A stretch of DNA of 64,000 nucleotides, taken from the NCBI RefSeq assembly GCF_900111235.1, contig NZ_FOJI01000007.1:124001-188000 (forward strand), written 5' to 3'. The first letter of the stretch is position 1, and the number at the start of each line of letters is the position of its first letter. The notes under the pieces are model-generated. The model was not told the origin of the DNA, did not search any database, and saw only the letters and a list, made by a program, of their open reading frames with translations. The position numbers and the translations under genes are program-made. This DNA is from [Clostridium] fimetarium (lineage in GTDB: Bacteria > Bacillota > Clostridia > Lachnospirales > Lachnospiraceae). Shown here one piece after another: positions 17,417 to 26,394 of the stretch.

Positions 17417-18316
17417 ATGAAAAATGATATTACTGGTAAATTACATTTGAAATATAAATTAGAGGCAAAATCCTCAAGTGTTACAATAACCGAGTATCTT
17501 GGGAATTTTTTATCCTATAAAATCCCAGAGGTTTTAGAGGGGAAAACAGTTACAAAGATTGAAAAATATGCATTTCACGAACATCGTGAATTAGAGGAAG
17601 TTATGATACCGAAAGGCGTTGTAGAAATAGGAGAACATTCTTTTTATAATTGTAGAAATCTTCATAAAGTTATAATGCCTGATAGCATACGTTTCTTTGG
17701 TGATGGTGCATTTAAAAATTGTGAGAAGCTACATACGATTGAAATCAATAACATTCATAATCAAATGTTTTCACTGAAAGGTATTCTTGCGGAATTGAAT
17801 CAAGAAGTAATCGTAACAATGCATTATGATGACGCAGATGCAGTACTAGTATTTCCATACTATATGCATAGCTTCGAGGAAAATACACCTGCAAGAATTG
17901 TGACTCAGGTGACGGTTGGTTCTGGAGTCCATTATAGAGAGTGTGTTTATCGAGAGGATGCATTATATAATGAGTATGACAAGATATTTAGTGCGGAGAA
18001 GAGTATTGATGTTACAGAATCTGCATACAAAATTGCGCTATATAGACTAGCATATCCATACAGCCTATCTGAAAAAATGCGTCAGGAATATTATGCATAT
18101 ATCTACGAAAATAGAATGAAACTTGCAGACAATTTGTTGAGAAAAGAATATAATGATATGTTGCAGAAATTACTAGAACTTGATGTGCTAAATCGCGATG
18201 ATATGGAAACAGTTATCGAAATGGCTAGAAATTATGGACTAATGCAAGGACTCAGTATATTATTACAATATCATAATGAAAAATATGGAATCAAGAAGAA
18301 AACATTTGAATTCTAA
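17417..18316 (+). CDS. BspA-like leucine-rich repeat protein (first gene of a VWA/MoxR cluster)
   Basis: 299 residues without signal peptide or membrane span, so probably cytoplasmic. Residues ~30-110 hold about three LRR_5 (BspA/TpLRR) repeats, for example VTKIEKYAFHEHRELEEVMIP and VVEIGEHSFYNCRNLHKVIMP. Such repeats usually mediate protein contacts. The C-terminal ~180 residues are a helical region (ESAYKIALYRLAYPYSLSEKM) that I do not recognise. The VWA gene follows 50 bp downstream and the AAA+ ATPase gene after it, so it may be an adaptor of that machine. The ribosome site is weak (GGGGCTAGG). Confidence 0.75.
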   Translation: MKNDITGKLHLKYKLEAKSSSVTITEYLGNFLSYKIPEVLEGKTVTKIEKYAFHEHRELEEVMIPKGVVEIGEHSFYNCRNLHKVIMPDSIRFFGDGAFKNCEKLHTIEINNIHNQMFSLKGILAELNQEVIVTMHYDDADAVLVFPYYMHSFEENTPARIVTQVTVGSGVHYRECVYREDALYNEYDKIFSAEKSIDVTESAYKIALYRLAYPYSLSEKMRQEYYAYIYENRMKLADNLLRKEYNDMLQKLLELDVLNRDDMETVIEMARNYGLMQGLSILLQYHNEKYGIKKKTFEF

Positions 18317-18356
18317 AGAAACGGTGAATTCTAAAGAAAACATTTGAATTCTAAAG
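18302..18356 (+). repeat. Short direct repeats spanning the LRR gene stop codon
   Basis: ACATTTGAATTCTAAAG occurs at 18302-18318 and 18340-18356, with a shorter GAATTCTAAAG between them (18326-18336). The first copy contains the LRR stop codon, and the last lies just before the GGGGTAGG ribosome site of the VWA gene. It looks like a recent slippage duplication. Confidence 0.75.
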
Positions 18357-18366
18357 GGGTAGGCTT

Positions 18367-19899
18367 ATGGACCAAAAAGAAATATCACATAAAAGAGAAG
18401 CTGATGCTTGGACAGTGCTTGGCGAAAAAATATTAACGGCGGCGAAAACAGAGTTATTTATGTCTATGCGTTATTTGTATTTGGCATTAAATAGCTTGGA
18501 ATTTGTACGTAATCAGAAAACCTTTTTTGTTGGATGCGATGGGGAAAATATATATTATAATCCACTGCTGCTTTCTGAAAAGTACAAGTATAATCCAACG
18601 CTTATCAATCGAGCATATCTTCATATGGTGCTTCATTGTATATTTAGGCATATTTATGCGGCTAATAAAATTTCCACAGAGCAACTATGGGATATATCGT
18701 GTGATATAGCAATTGAGTATTTGATTGATAATATGGAATATTCAAGCGTTAGGCAGCTAATTCCAGATGTCAGAGAAAATGTTTATATGAGATTAGCGAA
18801 GGAATATCCGGTAGTGAGTGCGGAAAATGTATATAGATATCTAGAGAAACAAGATGATAAGACATTGTTGAAACTGTCAGTTGCTTTCCTGGTAGATGAC
18901 CACAGCTTTTGGTATAGCAAGAAAAAGCAAAAGACAGAAGACAAAAATCAAGATAACAAGGACAACAAAGATAATAACGACAACAAAGATAATAACGACA
19001 ACAAAGATAATAACGACAACAAAGATAATAAAGACAATCAAGATAACAAGGACGACAAAGATAATAATAACAACAAAGATAATAGTAACAAAGATAACAA
19101 CGGCAATAAGAACAACGAAGACAACAAAGACAACAAAGACGACAAGGACAACAAAGATAGCAGTAATAATAATAGTAAGCAAAACGATGATAAATGGAAA
19201 GATATTAGTGAGAAAATGCAGACGGAACTTTCTACTTTTCAAAGTAGTATCGGGGATGAACATCATTACTTGTCAAAATATTTGACGCTTAGCAATTCAG
19301 AAAAAATGTCTTACAAAGAATTCTTGAAAAAATTTGCAGTTAGTAAAGAAACAATGCAGGTGGATATGGATGCCTTTGATTATGGATTCTATAATTTTGG
19401 AATGCAAATGTACAAAAATATGCCTCTGATTGAAGAATTAGAGTATAAGGAAGAACAAAGAATTGAAGATTTTGTGATTGTTCTTGATACTTCGGGGTCA
19501 TGTTCGGGACAATTGATTAAAAAGTTCCTAGAGGAAACTTACGCAATTTTGTTAGAGCAGGAAAGCTTTTTTAATAAAATCAATCTTCATATCATTCAAT
19601 GTGATAATGAGATTCAGTCGGATATATGTATTCATAGCCGTAAGGAATTAGATGAGTATAAAGCTAATTTCGAAGTAAAAGGATTTGGTGGAACTGATTT
19701 TAGACCGGCATTTGAATATGTTAATTTACTGATTGAAAAAAAGCAATTTAATAGACTAAATGGAATGCTCTATTTCACAGATGGCAATGGAATATATCCA
19801 ACAAAAAAACCACCATATCAAGTTGCATTTATATTTGTTGAAACAAAAGGTGAGCTAAAGCAAGTGCCACCATGGGCAATAAAACTTGAGATTACGTAA
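18367..19899 (+). CDS. VWA-like (DUF2201-type) protein with a DNK-repeat linker
   Basis: 510 residues. The N-terminal ~170 residues resemble the metallopeptidase-like half of DUF2201 proteins (LHMVLHCIFRHIY, a degenerate zinc-site-like segment). Residues ~192-277 are a low-complexity D/N/K tract. The C-terminal von Willebrand A domain has an intact metal-ion site: DTSGS, the Thr in GFGGTDFRP and the Asp in YFTDGNG. VWA proteins of this kind work with MoxR AAA+ ATPases to remodel or load metals into target proteins. The cognate ATPase gene is immediately downstream. The long flexible tract between domains is unusual. Confidence 0.82.
   Translation: MDQKEISHKREADAWTVLGEKILTAAKTELFMSMRYLYLALNSLEFVRNQKTFFVGCDGENIYYNPLLLSEKYKYNPTLINRAYLHMVLHCIFRHIYAANKISTEQLWDISCDIAIEYLIDNMEYSSVRQLIPDVRENVYMRLAKEYPVVSAENVYRYLEKQDDKTLLKLSVAFLVDDHSFWYSKKKQKTEDKNQDNKDNKDNNDNKDNNDNKDNNDNKDNKDNQDNKDDKDNNNNKDNSNKDNNGNKNNEDNKDNKDDKDNKDSSNNNSKQNDDKWKDISEKMQTELSTFQSSIGDEHHYLSKYLTLSNSEKMSYKEFLKKFAVSKETMQVDMDAFDYGFYNFGMQMYKNMPLIEELEYKEEQRIEDFVIVLDTSGSCSGQLIKKFLEETYAILLEQESFFNKINLHIIQCDNEIQSDICIHSRKELDEYKANFEVKGFGGTDFRPAFEYVNLLIEKKQFNRLNGMLYFTDGNGIYPTKKPPYQVAFIFVETKGELKQVPPWAIKLEIT
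18945..19170 (+). repeat. 18-bp coding repeat tract (DNK repeats)
   Basis: Units of GATAATAACGACAACAAA repeat exactly at least three times and then decay into AAC/GAC/AAG/GAT codon mixtures. Repeats create long open frames on both strands here that are not genes. Confidence 0.9.
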
Positions 19900-19910
19900 T
19901 GCGAAACAAT

Positions 19911-20004
19911 GATTAGATGAGATATTAGATGAGATATTAGATGAGATATTAGATGAGATATTAAATGAGATATTAAATGAGATATCATATGAAATATTAA
20001 ATGG
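19911..20004 (+). repeat. 12-bp tandem repeat before the MoxR-type gene
   Basis: Five perfect-length 12-bp units (three GATATTAGATGA, two GATATTAAATGA) are flanked by degenerate units, filling most of the 150-bp gap between the VWA and AAA+ genes. No internal ORF with a usable start reads through it. Confidence 0.9.
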
Positions 20005-20049
20005 AAAAAGGCTGAAAGAAACAGTTCAGCCAACGAAATGGAGAAAAAA

Positions 20050-21576
20050 ATGGACATAAAACGAGCAAAAGATGAGATTGTAAATACCGTGAAAGCATAT
20101 CACATGACTGATGAGACAGGTCATTTTTTAATACCGACAGTAAGACAACGTCCTGTACTTTTGATAGGGCCACCAGGAATTGGTAAAACTGCTATTATGG
20201 AACAGGTGGCAAGAGAATGTGAAATCGGTTTGGTTTCCTATACCATGACTCATCATACAAGACAGAGCGCATTGGGATTGCCATTTATTGAAAAGAAACA
20301 ATATGGTGGTAAAACATTTTCAATAACAGAATATACAATGAGTGAGATAATTGCAGCAGTTCACGAAAGAATTGAAAAGACTGGATGTCAATATGGAATT
20401 TTGTTTATTGATGAAATCAACTGTGTATCGGAAACACTTGCACCCGTAATGTTACAGTTTCTTCAGTGCAAAACATTTGGTAATGCGAAGGTTCCTGATG
20501 GTTGGGTGATTGTGGCGGCTGGTAACCCTCCTGAATATAATCGTTCTGTAAGAGAATTTGATGTGGTTACACTAGACCGGGTTAAGTTGATAAATGTTGA
20601 AGCAGACTATAGTGTATGGAAAAAATATGCATATCAGCAAAATATTCATGGTGCAATTCTATCCTATCTTGAGGCAAAACAGGAGAATTTCTATCATATT
20701 GAAACAACAGTAGATGGCAAGAGATTCGTTACTGCTAGGGGCTGGGAAGATCTGTCTGAACTTATATATGTATATGAAAAATTGAACTTTAAAGTGGATT
20801 CATTAGTAGTGGGACAATACTTACAAGATAGAAAGATAGCGGTAGATTTTGCAAATTATTTGGAATTGTATTATAAATATGAGGAAAACTATAAAATGGA
20901 GGATATCCTGAATGGTAAAGTGGATGAAAAACTTATAAATAGAATTCAAAATGCAGCCTTTGATGAGAAAATCAGCGTGGTTGGGCTCATGCTCAGTAGG
21001 CTTAATCTAGAATTTATGAAAGTGAATAAGTACGATTCACTGGTTACTGAAATCTTTGAAACATTAAAAACATTTCATAACAAAGTTCAACTAGGCGGTG
21101 AATTTGTTCCATTTACGATATTAAGACAGTTAATTGAGGAAAAAAGTAAGCTATATGAGTTAAGCAAAGAAAACGCTATGTTTGAAAAAGATCAGGAAAT
21201 CAGCACATACAAAGCATTGGAAGCACTTAATTCGTTTGCTTTAAAACTTGCCGAAAGTGGGGAAACGAATGGCGAGAAGGCGTTTGAAATAGTAAGAAAA
21301 GAATTCATGAAGATGAAAGAAATTCGCGAAAACAGGATAAAAACTGCTTCTTATTTACTTGAAAATGCGTTCGACTTTATGGAGACAACATTTGGTGAAA
21401 GTTCAGAAATGGTGCTATTTGTAACGGAGTTGTCAGCTGGGTTTTATAGTTTGCGATTTATACAAGACAATGGATGCGACAGGTTCTACAAGTATAATAT
21501 AGATCTTAGTAATAAGAGTAGCAGAAATACTCTGATTAATGAAATAAACATGATTGATAATGACATAGAAAGCTGA
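20050..21576 (+). CDS. MoxR-family AAA+ ATPase
   Basis: 508 residues from the preferred ATG at 20050; GGAG at 20040-20043 fits this start, whereas ATG 20038 has no ribosome site. Walker A is GPPGIGKTAIM, Walker B is ILFIDEINC, and the sensor segment is VIVAAGNPPEYNRS. The C-terminal ~200 residues are helical and not recognised. MoxR ATPases act with VWA partners as chaperones that mature or open target complexes. This fits the upstream VWA gene. The target is unknown. Confidence 0.88.
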   Translation: MDIKRAKDEIVNTVKAYHMTDETGHFLIPTVRQRPVLLIGPPGIGKTAIMEQVARECEIGLVSYTMTHHTRQSALGLPFIEKKQYGGKTFSITEYTMSEIIAAVHERIEKTGCQYGILFIDEINCVSETLAPVMLQFLQCKTFGNAKVPDGWVIVAAGNPPEYNRSVREFDVVTLDRVKLINVEADYSVWKKYAYQQNIHGAILSYLEAKQENFYHIETTVDGKRFVTARGWEDLSELIYVYEKLNFKVDSLVVGQYLQDRKIAVDFANYLELYYKYEENYKMEDILNGKVDEKLINRIQNAAFDEKISVVGLMLSRLNLEFMKVNKYDSLVTEIFETLKTFHNKVQLGGEFVPFTILRQLIEEKSKLYELSKENAMFEKDQEISTYKALEALNSFALKLAESGETNGEKAFEIVRKEFMKMKEIRENRIKTASYLLENAFDFMETTFGESSEMVLFVTELSAGFYSLRFIQDNGCDRFYKYNIDLSNKSSRNTLINEINMIDNDIES

Positions 21577-21623
21577 TTTTAGTTAGCAAAAAAGATTGTA
21601 TAAAAATAAGTAATTAATTCACA

Positions 21624-21674
21624 AAAAAAGGCAACTCTCCATATACTATATGAAAATGGAGGTGTTGCTTTTTT
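21624..21674 (+). promoter_or_regulatory. Terminator-like hairpin that contains the asnB ribosome site and start
   Basis: 21624-21642 pairs with 21656-21674 in a ~18-bp stem with one bulge and two G-U pairs, ending in a run of six T. The 3' arm contains GGAGG (21658-21662), the likely asnB Shine-Dalgarno, and the T run supplies the first bases of the TTG start at 21673. It can act as terminator of the upstream ATPase operon and also mask asnB translation. Confidence 0.75.
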
Positions 21675-23526
21675 GTGTGGTATAGCTGGATTTTGTGATT
21701 TTACAAGTAAAGTAAGTAATCGATATGAGCAGGCAAAGATAATTGCTGGGAAAATGGGAAATACACTTGCACATAGAGGGCCAAATGATTCTGGAACATA
21801 TATTGGTGAACATGTGGCATTTGCGCATACAAGACTTGCAGTTATTGATCTAATTGGCGGAGCGCAACCAATGGTAATAACGCAGGGAGAAAGAATATAT
21901 ACAGTTGTATATAACGGAGAATTATATAATACATCGGATATAAAACAAGATTTGTTAGTGAAGGGTTATCATTTTACTACACAGTCGGATACAGAAGTGT
22001 TGCTTACTGCTTATATAGAGTACGGCGAAAAATGTGTGGACCATTTTAATGGAATATTTGCATTTGCAATATGGGATAGTTATCTGAGAAAGTGTTTCTT
22101 ATGCAGAGATAGATTTGGCGTAAAACCATTATTTTATTCGGTTAAAGATAATGTAATTGTTTTTGCATCCGAAATAAAGGCATTGTTTCAATATCCGGGC
22201 ATTCGCCCAATCGTGAATCAGTATGGTTTATGTGAACTGTTTGGTCTAGGACCTGCTCGTTCGCCTGGGTGTGGGGTGTATGAGGGCATTAATGAGGTTA
22301 TGCCAGGGTTTGCGGCTACAATTGATTACAGTGGTATGCGCTTATATCCATATTGGACGCTAAAAGGAGAAGACCATGAGGAATCATATGAAGAAAGTGT
22401 AGAAAAGACAAGGGAACTGTTGATTGATTCAATCAGTAGACAGCTCGTTAGCGATGTTCCTATATGCACATTGCTTTCCGGTGGTGTGGACTCAAGTGTT
22501 GTATCTGCAATTGCTGCAAATGTTTTAAGAGAGCAAGGTAAGACATTAGATACGTATTCTTTTGACTATTATGATAATAGCAAATATTTTAAGGCATCTA
22601 AGTTTCAACCTTCCGAGGATCGACCATATGTAGACATAATGCAGAAAACAATCGGTTCAAATCATACTTATCTTGAATGTGGTAGCCAGGAACTTTATGA
22701 TTATCTATTCCATGCTGTTAGAGCAAAAGACTTGCCAGGAATGGCTGATGTTGATTCCTCAATGCTATATTTTTGCAGAAAAGTCAAAGATAAACATACA
22801 GTATGTTTATCCGGCGAGTGCGCGGATGAAATATTTGGTGGATATCCTTGGTTTAGAGATGAGGATGCTATGAAAACAAATGCATTTCCGTGGTCAAAAG
22901 ATCTCTCGGTAAGAAAAAATATTATGTCAAAAGATCTGTTAAGTAAAATTCCATTGGATGAATATGTAAAGAGCCAATATGAAAAGACCATTGCTAGAAC
23001 ACCGTGTCTATTAGGAGAAGATGGTAATGAGAAGAGACGAAGAGAGATTAGTTATCTTAATATTACTTGGTTTATGACGACCTTATTAGACCGAAAAGAC
23101 AGAACAACAATGGCTAGCGGTTTGGAAGTAAGGGTACCATTTGCAGACCATAGGCTGGTGCAATATGTGTATAATGTACCGTGGAAATACAAATATCACA
23201 ATGATGTAGTGAAAAGTCTATTAAGAGATTCTATGAAGGGATTAATTCCGGATGAAGTATTATATAGGAAAAAGAGTCCATATCCAAAAACCTATGATCC
23301 AGCATACGAAAACCTGCTGAAAGTGGAATTAAATAAAATTATAGATGAGGGAAATTCACCACTTTTAGAATTAATAGACTTAAAGTCAGTAAGACAATTA
23401 ATAAGTTTAAGTTCGGATTATGGAAAACCTTGGTTTGGTCAGTTAATGGCAACACCGCAGATGTATGCTTATCTGATAGAAATTGATTATTGGATAAAGC
23501 ATTACGGCGTGCAAATAAAATTGTAG
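21673..23526 (+). CDS. asnB: Asparagine synthetase (glutamine-hydrolysing)
   Basis: Converts aspartate, glutamine and ATP to asparagine. The TTG start is forced by biology: it places the catalytic Cys at position 2 (MCGIAGF). The N-terminal class II amidotransferase domain also shows AHTRLAVIDL, VYNGELYNT and SDTEVLL. The synthetase domain has the pyrophosphatase-type ATP loop LLSGGVDSSV and LSGECADEIFGGYPW, and ends around LDRKDRTTMASGLEVRVPFAD. The 617-residue length is normal. A terminator-like hairpin includes its ribosome site, suggesting controlled translation. A terminator follows. Confidence 0.96.
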   Translation: MCGIAGFCDFTSKVSNRYEQAKIIAGKMGNTLAHRGPNDSGTYIGEHVAFAHTRLAVIDLIGGAQPMVITQGERIYTVVYNGELYNTSDIKQDLLVKGYHFTTQSDTEVLLTAYIEYGEKCVDHFNGIFAFAIWDSYLRKCFLCRDRFGVKPLFYSVKDNVIVFASEIKALFQYPGIRPIVNQYGLCELFGLGPARSPGCGVYEGINEVMPGFAATIDYSGMRLYPYWTLKGEDHEESYEESVEKTRELLIDSISRQLVSDVPICTLLSGGVDSSVVSAIAANVLREQGKTLDTYSFDYYDNSKYFKASKFQPSEDRPYVDIMQKTIGSNHTYLECGSQELYDYLFHAVRAKDLPGMADVDSSMLYFCRKVKDKHTVCLSGECADEIFGGYPWFRDEDAMKTNAFPWSKDLSVRKNIMSKDLLSKIPLDEYVKSQYEKTIARTPCLLGEDGNEKRRREISYLNITWFMTTLLDRKDRTTMASGLEVRVPFADHRLVQYVYNVPWKYKYHNDVVKSLLRDSMKGLIPDEVLYRKKSPYPKTYDPAYENLLKVELNKIIDEGNSPLLELIDLKSVRQLISLSSDYGKPWFGQLMATPQMYAYLIEIDYWIKHYGVQIKL

Positions 23527-23550
23527 GTTTATAATAAATTCATAATTTCA

Positions 23551-23597
23551 AAAAAGCTACCTTGGCAAATGTTTGTCAAAGTAGCTTTTGATTTTTG
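23551..23597. terminator. Terminator between asnB and dpaB
   Basis: AAAAAGCTAC pairs with GTAGCTTTTG-side bases, extended by TTGGCAAA/TTTGTCAA, with T-rich 3' flank. It serves convergent asnB and dpaAB. Confidence 0.75.
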
Positions 23598-23656
23598 TTA
23601 TTATAAGCTATTAGTTGAGTCATCGAAAACGACAACTGCATAGTACTAAGTTCGAA

Positions 23657-24256
23657 TCAATTAGTATTCAATAGGACACCTTGAATTACAGGTTGTAGTT
23701 GCTTGCCTTGTAATGCATTTAATAAAGTCGGAATGATAAGCTCAGGATTAGAGATCATAGAGTTTGGTTTTCCAACGCAATTATCTTGGCCAAAAGGTAC
23801 AAAATATATATGCTTTGTATTAGCAAGAAGCCCAATGTTTTTTAAATTCATACTTAAAGAATCATTACTCGATAAGTGTATAACGAGAGGTCGATTGTTG
23901 CGAAGATGAGATTTTGCTGCCATTAAAACTGGGGTATCTGTGATTCCATTCGCTAATTTTGCTAACGTATTTCCGGTACATGGCGATATTAATAGAATAT
24001 CAAACATTTTTTTTGGACCAATAGGCTCAGCATTTACGATTGTGGTTATCGGTTTTTTGCCAGTGATTTTTTCGGCTCGTTCAAGATGGGTCTTGGCATC
24101 GCCAAAGCGCGAATCAATGGTAGAAGAGTTATTTGAAAAAATCGTGGTTACATTGGCTTCCTCTGCAACAAGGTTTTCAAGTGCTTTAAAGATTTTTTCA
24201 TAAGTACAAAAAGAGCCTGTCATTGCGACTCCAACATTAATACCTGATAAGAGCAT
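23657..24256 (-). CDS. dpaB: Dipicolinate synthase subunit B
   Basis: DpaB (SpoVFB) is the flavoprotein subunit of the enzyme that makes dipicolinic acid in the mother cell for loading into the spore core. The 199 residues show the flavoprotein fold: NVGVAMTGSFCTYEKIF at the N-terminus, DILLISPCTGNTLAKLANGITDTPVLMA in the middle, and YFVPFGQDNCVGKP near the end. It lies 36 bp after dpaA on the same strand, so the two are an operon. Confidence 0.94.
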   Translation of the reverse strand: MLLSGINVGVAMTGSFCTYEKIFKALENLVAEEANVTTIFSNNSSTIDSRFGDAKTHLERAEKITGKKPITTIVNAEPIGPKKMFDILLISPCTGNTLAKLANGITDTPVLMAAKSHLRNNRPLVIHLSSNDSLSMNLKNIGLLANTKHIYFVPFGQDNCVGKPNSMISNPELIIPTLLNALQGKQLQPVIQGVLLNTN

Positions 24257-24292
24257 ATTCTACTCACTTCTTTCTTACTTAAATTAGATAGG

Positions 24293-25177
24293 TTAGTTCT
24301 TTAAAAAAATATCAGTGCGCTCGTAAATGATTCGTTCGACTCTTTCATAAATGAAACGAGCTGATGCAAGCGGCGCTATTTTGCCAGGGATACCGAGGCA
24401 TAGTTTTGCATTTATACCAGCGGATTGAACGTATTCATAGTCAAGTCCGCCAGGAAAAGCGGCAATATCAATAATTGTTGTGTCCTTGTTTACCAATCTT
24501 AATGTATTTTCTTTTAGTATTAGAGTCGGAATTGTATTAAAAATAAAATCACTTTCTTGCACTCTTTTATCAAGCTGATCTTCATAACAATAAGAATATC
24601 CATAAGAAGAAGCAACTGCAGCTTGAATTTCACGTCGTATTAAAATGCATATATTTCCATTCAGATTAGACAAGCGATTGGCAAGAACACTTCCGCATCG
24701 TCCGTAACCCAGAACTAGACATTTGCTATTGTGAATGTTAACAGGACTTGACTTAATTGCTTCCATGATTGCACCTTCAGCAGTAGCAATCGCATTATTA
24801 ATTGCAAATGATTCATTCTCTAAAAGGTCATAATGAGTGATTTTTTTATTACAACAATATTCTTTCAGTGCAATTGGAAATTTACCACCTATCACAATGT
24901 GATGTGCCTGTAGACCATTTATAAAATTCTTGATTGTAAGATCTTCTTTACTTTCAAGATTAATAATATGTTCTTGATCATTAGAAAATGGGATAGGACA
25001 TATTAAAACAGTACTTTCTTCCATTATCTTATTAAGGCTATTTGTAATGATGGCTGTGTCATTCATAGAGGAATTTCCGTAACATAAAGTCGGAAGTCCT
25101 TTGCTTAACAATATATCTGCTAAATATTTTAGGCGCATATCGCCGCCGATGATAGCAATGCTTTTTTTCTTTGTCAT
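24293..25177 (-). CDS. dpaA: Dipicolinate synthase subunit A
   Basis: DpaA (SpoVFA) is the NAD(P)H-dependent subunit that acts with DpaB on the tetrahydrodipicolinate branch. It has an N-terminal segment SIAIIGGDMRLKYLADIL and a second Rossmann site CLVLGYGRCGSVLANRL. DIAAFPGGLDYEYV and CLGIPGKIAPLASARFI are typical of the family. A longer frame starts at TTG 25183, but AAGGAG is seven bases before the ATG at 25177, which is chosen (294 residues). The promoter fits sigma-K, as expected for a mother-cell gene. Confidence 0.94.
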   Translation of the reverse strand: MTKKKSIAIIGGDMRLKYLADILLSKGLPTLCYGNSSMNDTAIITNSLNKIMEESTVLICPIPFSNDQEHIINLESKEDLTIKNFINGLQAHHIVIGGKFPIALKEYCCNKKITHYDLLENESFAINNAIATAEGAIMEAIKSSPVNIHNSKCLVLGYGRCGSVLANRLSNLNGNICILIRREIQAAVASSYGYSYCYEDQLDKRVQESDFIFNTIPTLILKENTLRLVNKDTTIIDIAAFPGGLDYEYVQSAGINAKLCLGIPGKIAPLASARFIYERVERIIYERTDIFLKN

Positions 25178-25207
25178 ATGCAAACTCCTTATTTAGTAAT
25201 ATAGATT

Positions 25208-25234
25208 TATTTTATGCATGAGGGACAAAAAAGT
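25208..25234 (-). promoter_or_regulatory. Sigma-K-like promoter of dpaAB
   Basis: On the minus strand AC (25234-25233), 16 nt, then CATAAAATA (25216-25208) matches the sporulation sigma-K pattern AC-N16-CATAnnnTA. The predicted transcription start lies about 20 bp before the dpaA ATG. Confidence 0.65.
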
Positions 25235-25243
25235 TCGATGGCA

Positions 25244-25272
25244 CTTGAAAAAGCTGAAATATATGCTACAAT
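25244..25272 (+). promoter_or_regulatory. Putative promoter of the AEC permease gene
   Basis: TTGAAA (25244-25249), a 16-nt spacer and TACAAT (25267-25272), about 45 bp before the ATG at 25320. It lies back to back with the dpaAB promoter. Confidence 0.5.
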
Positions 25273-25319
25273 CACAATTGTTTACTTGCGTACAGAAAAA
25301 TCGGAAGGGTTAGGATACA

Positions 25320-26288
25320 ATGGACAGTTTTGTTTATAGTGTGAATGCTACAGTGCCAATATTTCTTGTTATGATTCTAGGCGGTGTAATTAAGAAGTTA
25401 AATATAATAGATGATAATTTCGTTAATAAGGCAAATAAATATGTGTTTATAGTGGCGCTGCCCGCTATGCTTTTTAAAGATATAGCACAATCTAATGTAA
25501 AAAAAGATTTTGATATTAGCTTTGTATTGTTTTGTATGATCGTAACAACTATATGTTTTGTTGCAATCTGGTTATTGTCGGAATTGTTTATGAAAGATGA
25601 CACAATGAAAGGAAGCTTTATTCAAGGTTCATTTCGAAGCAGCGCGGCCATTCTTGGATTGGCATTTGTACAAAATATGTATTCTAATACAGGAATGGCG
25701 CCGCTAATGATAGTAGCAGCTGTTCCACTTTATAATATATATTCAGTAATTGTCTTGACTTTTAAAGCGAAAAAACGCAATGAAGATGGAAGTCTGATTG
25801 AAGTGAGCAACGCAGAAAACATTAAGAAAGCTTGCATCAATATCATTAAAAATCCCATAATAATAGCTATTTTTTTTGGATTATGGTTTTCTGTATTAAA
25901 TATTAAGTTCCCAGTAATTATAGATAAGACAATCACAAGCGTCGCTTCCACTGCGACCCCAATTGCTTTAATTGTAATTGGAGCAGGATTTGAAGGGCGA
26001 AAAGCAATTAAAAAAATAAAACCAACGATTATTGGTTCGGTCATTAAATTGATTTTGCAAGCAGGAATATTCTTGCCGATTGCAATATGGATGGGATTTA
26101 GAAATCAAGAATTGGTATCAATATTAATCATGCTTGCATCGCCATCAACAGTAAGCTGCTATATAATGGCGAAGAGTATGAATAATGATGAGGTCCTCGC
26201 CTCTAGCATTATTGTTTTAACAACATTGTTCTCATCGGTAACACTAACAGTATGGATATTTGTTCTTCGTATGGGTGGATTTATTTAA
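25320..26288 (+). CDS. AEC family (auxin efflux carrier) permease
   Basis: A 322-residue membrane protein with about ten hydrophobic spans and the family's two-halves pattern (VNATVPIFLVMILGGVIKK at the N-terminus; PTIIGSVIKLILQAGIFLPI and MLASPSTVSCYIMAKSM in the C-terminal half). Bacterial members move organic anions such as malate; the substrate here is unknown. The ATG is preceded by GGAAGGGTTAGGA. It is divergent from dpaAB. Confidence 0.88.
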   Translation: MDSFVYSVNATVPIFLVMILGGVIKKLNIIDDNFVNKANKYVFIVALPAMLFKDIAQSNVKKDFDISFVLFCMIVTTICFVAIWLLSELFMKDDTMKGSFIQGSFRSSAAILGLAFVQNMYSNTGMAPLMIVAAVPLYNIYSVIVLTFKAKKRNEDGSLIEVSNAENIKKACINIIKNPIIIAIFFGLWFSVLNIKFPVIIDKTITSVASTATPIALIVIGAGFEGRKAIKKIKPTIIGSVIKLILQAGIFLPIAIWMGFRNQELVSILIMLASPSTVSCYIMAKSMNNDEVLASSIIVLTTLFSSVTLTVWIFVLRMGGFI

Positions 26289-26333
26289 ATAAAATAGATC
26301 TAGATTCATAACGAATATAAAGCAAAAAAATGC

Positions 26334-26362
26334 TTTAAATAATATCCACTTTATGATATAAT
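26334..26362 (+). promoter_or_regulatory. Promoter of the SCIFF peptide gene
   Basis: TTTAAA (26334-26339), a 17-nt spacer and a perfect TATAAT (26357-26362), 33 bp before the GTG start. Confidence 0.65.
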
Positions 26363-26394
26363 AATCAAAGTTTATAAACTTAGGAGGTATCATT

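Noticed and set aside
18877-19285. Long open frames on both strands over the DNK repeat tract (129 codons each)
   Set aside because: They arise from the 18-bp repeat, have biased low-complexity products, and overlap the well-supported VWA gene.
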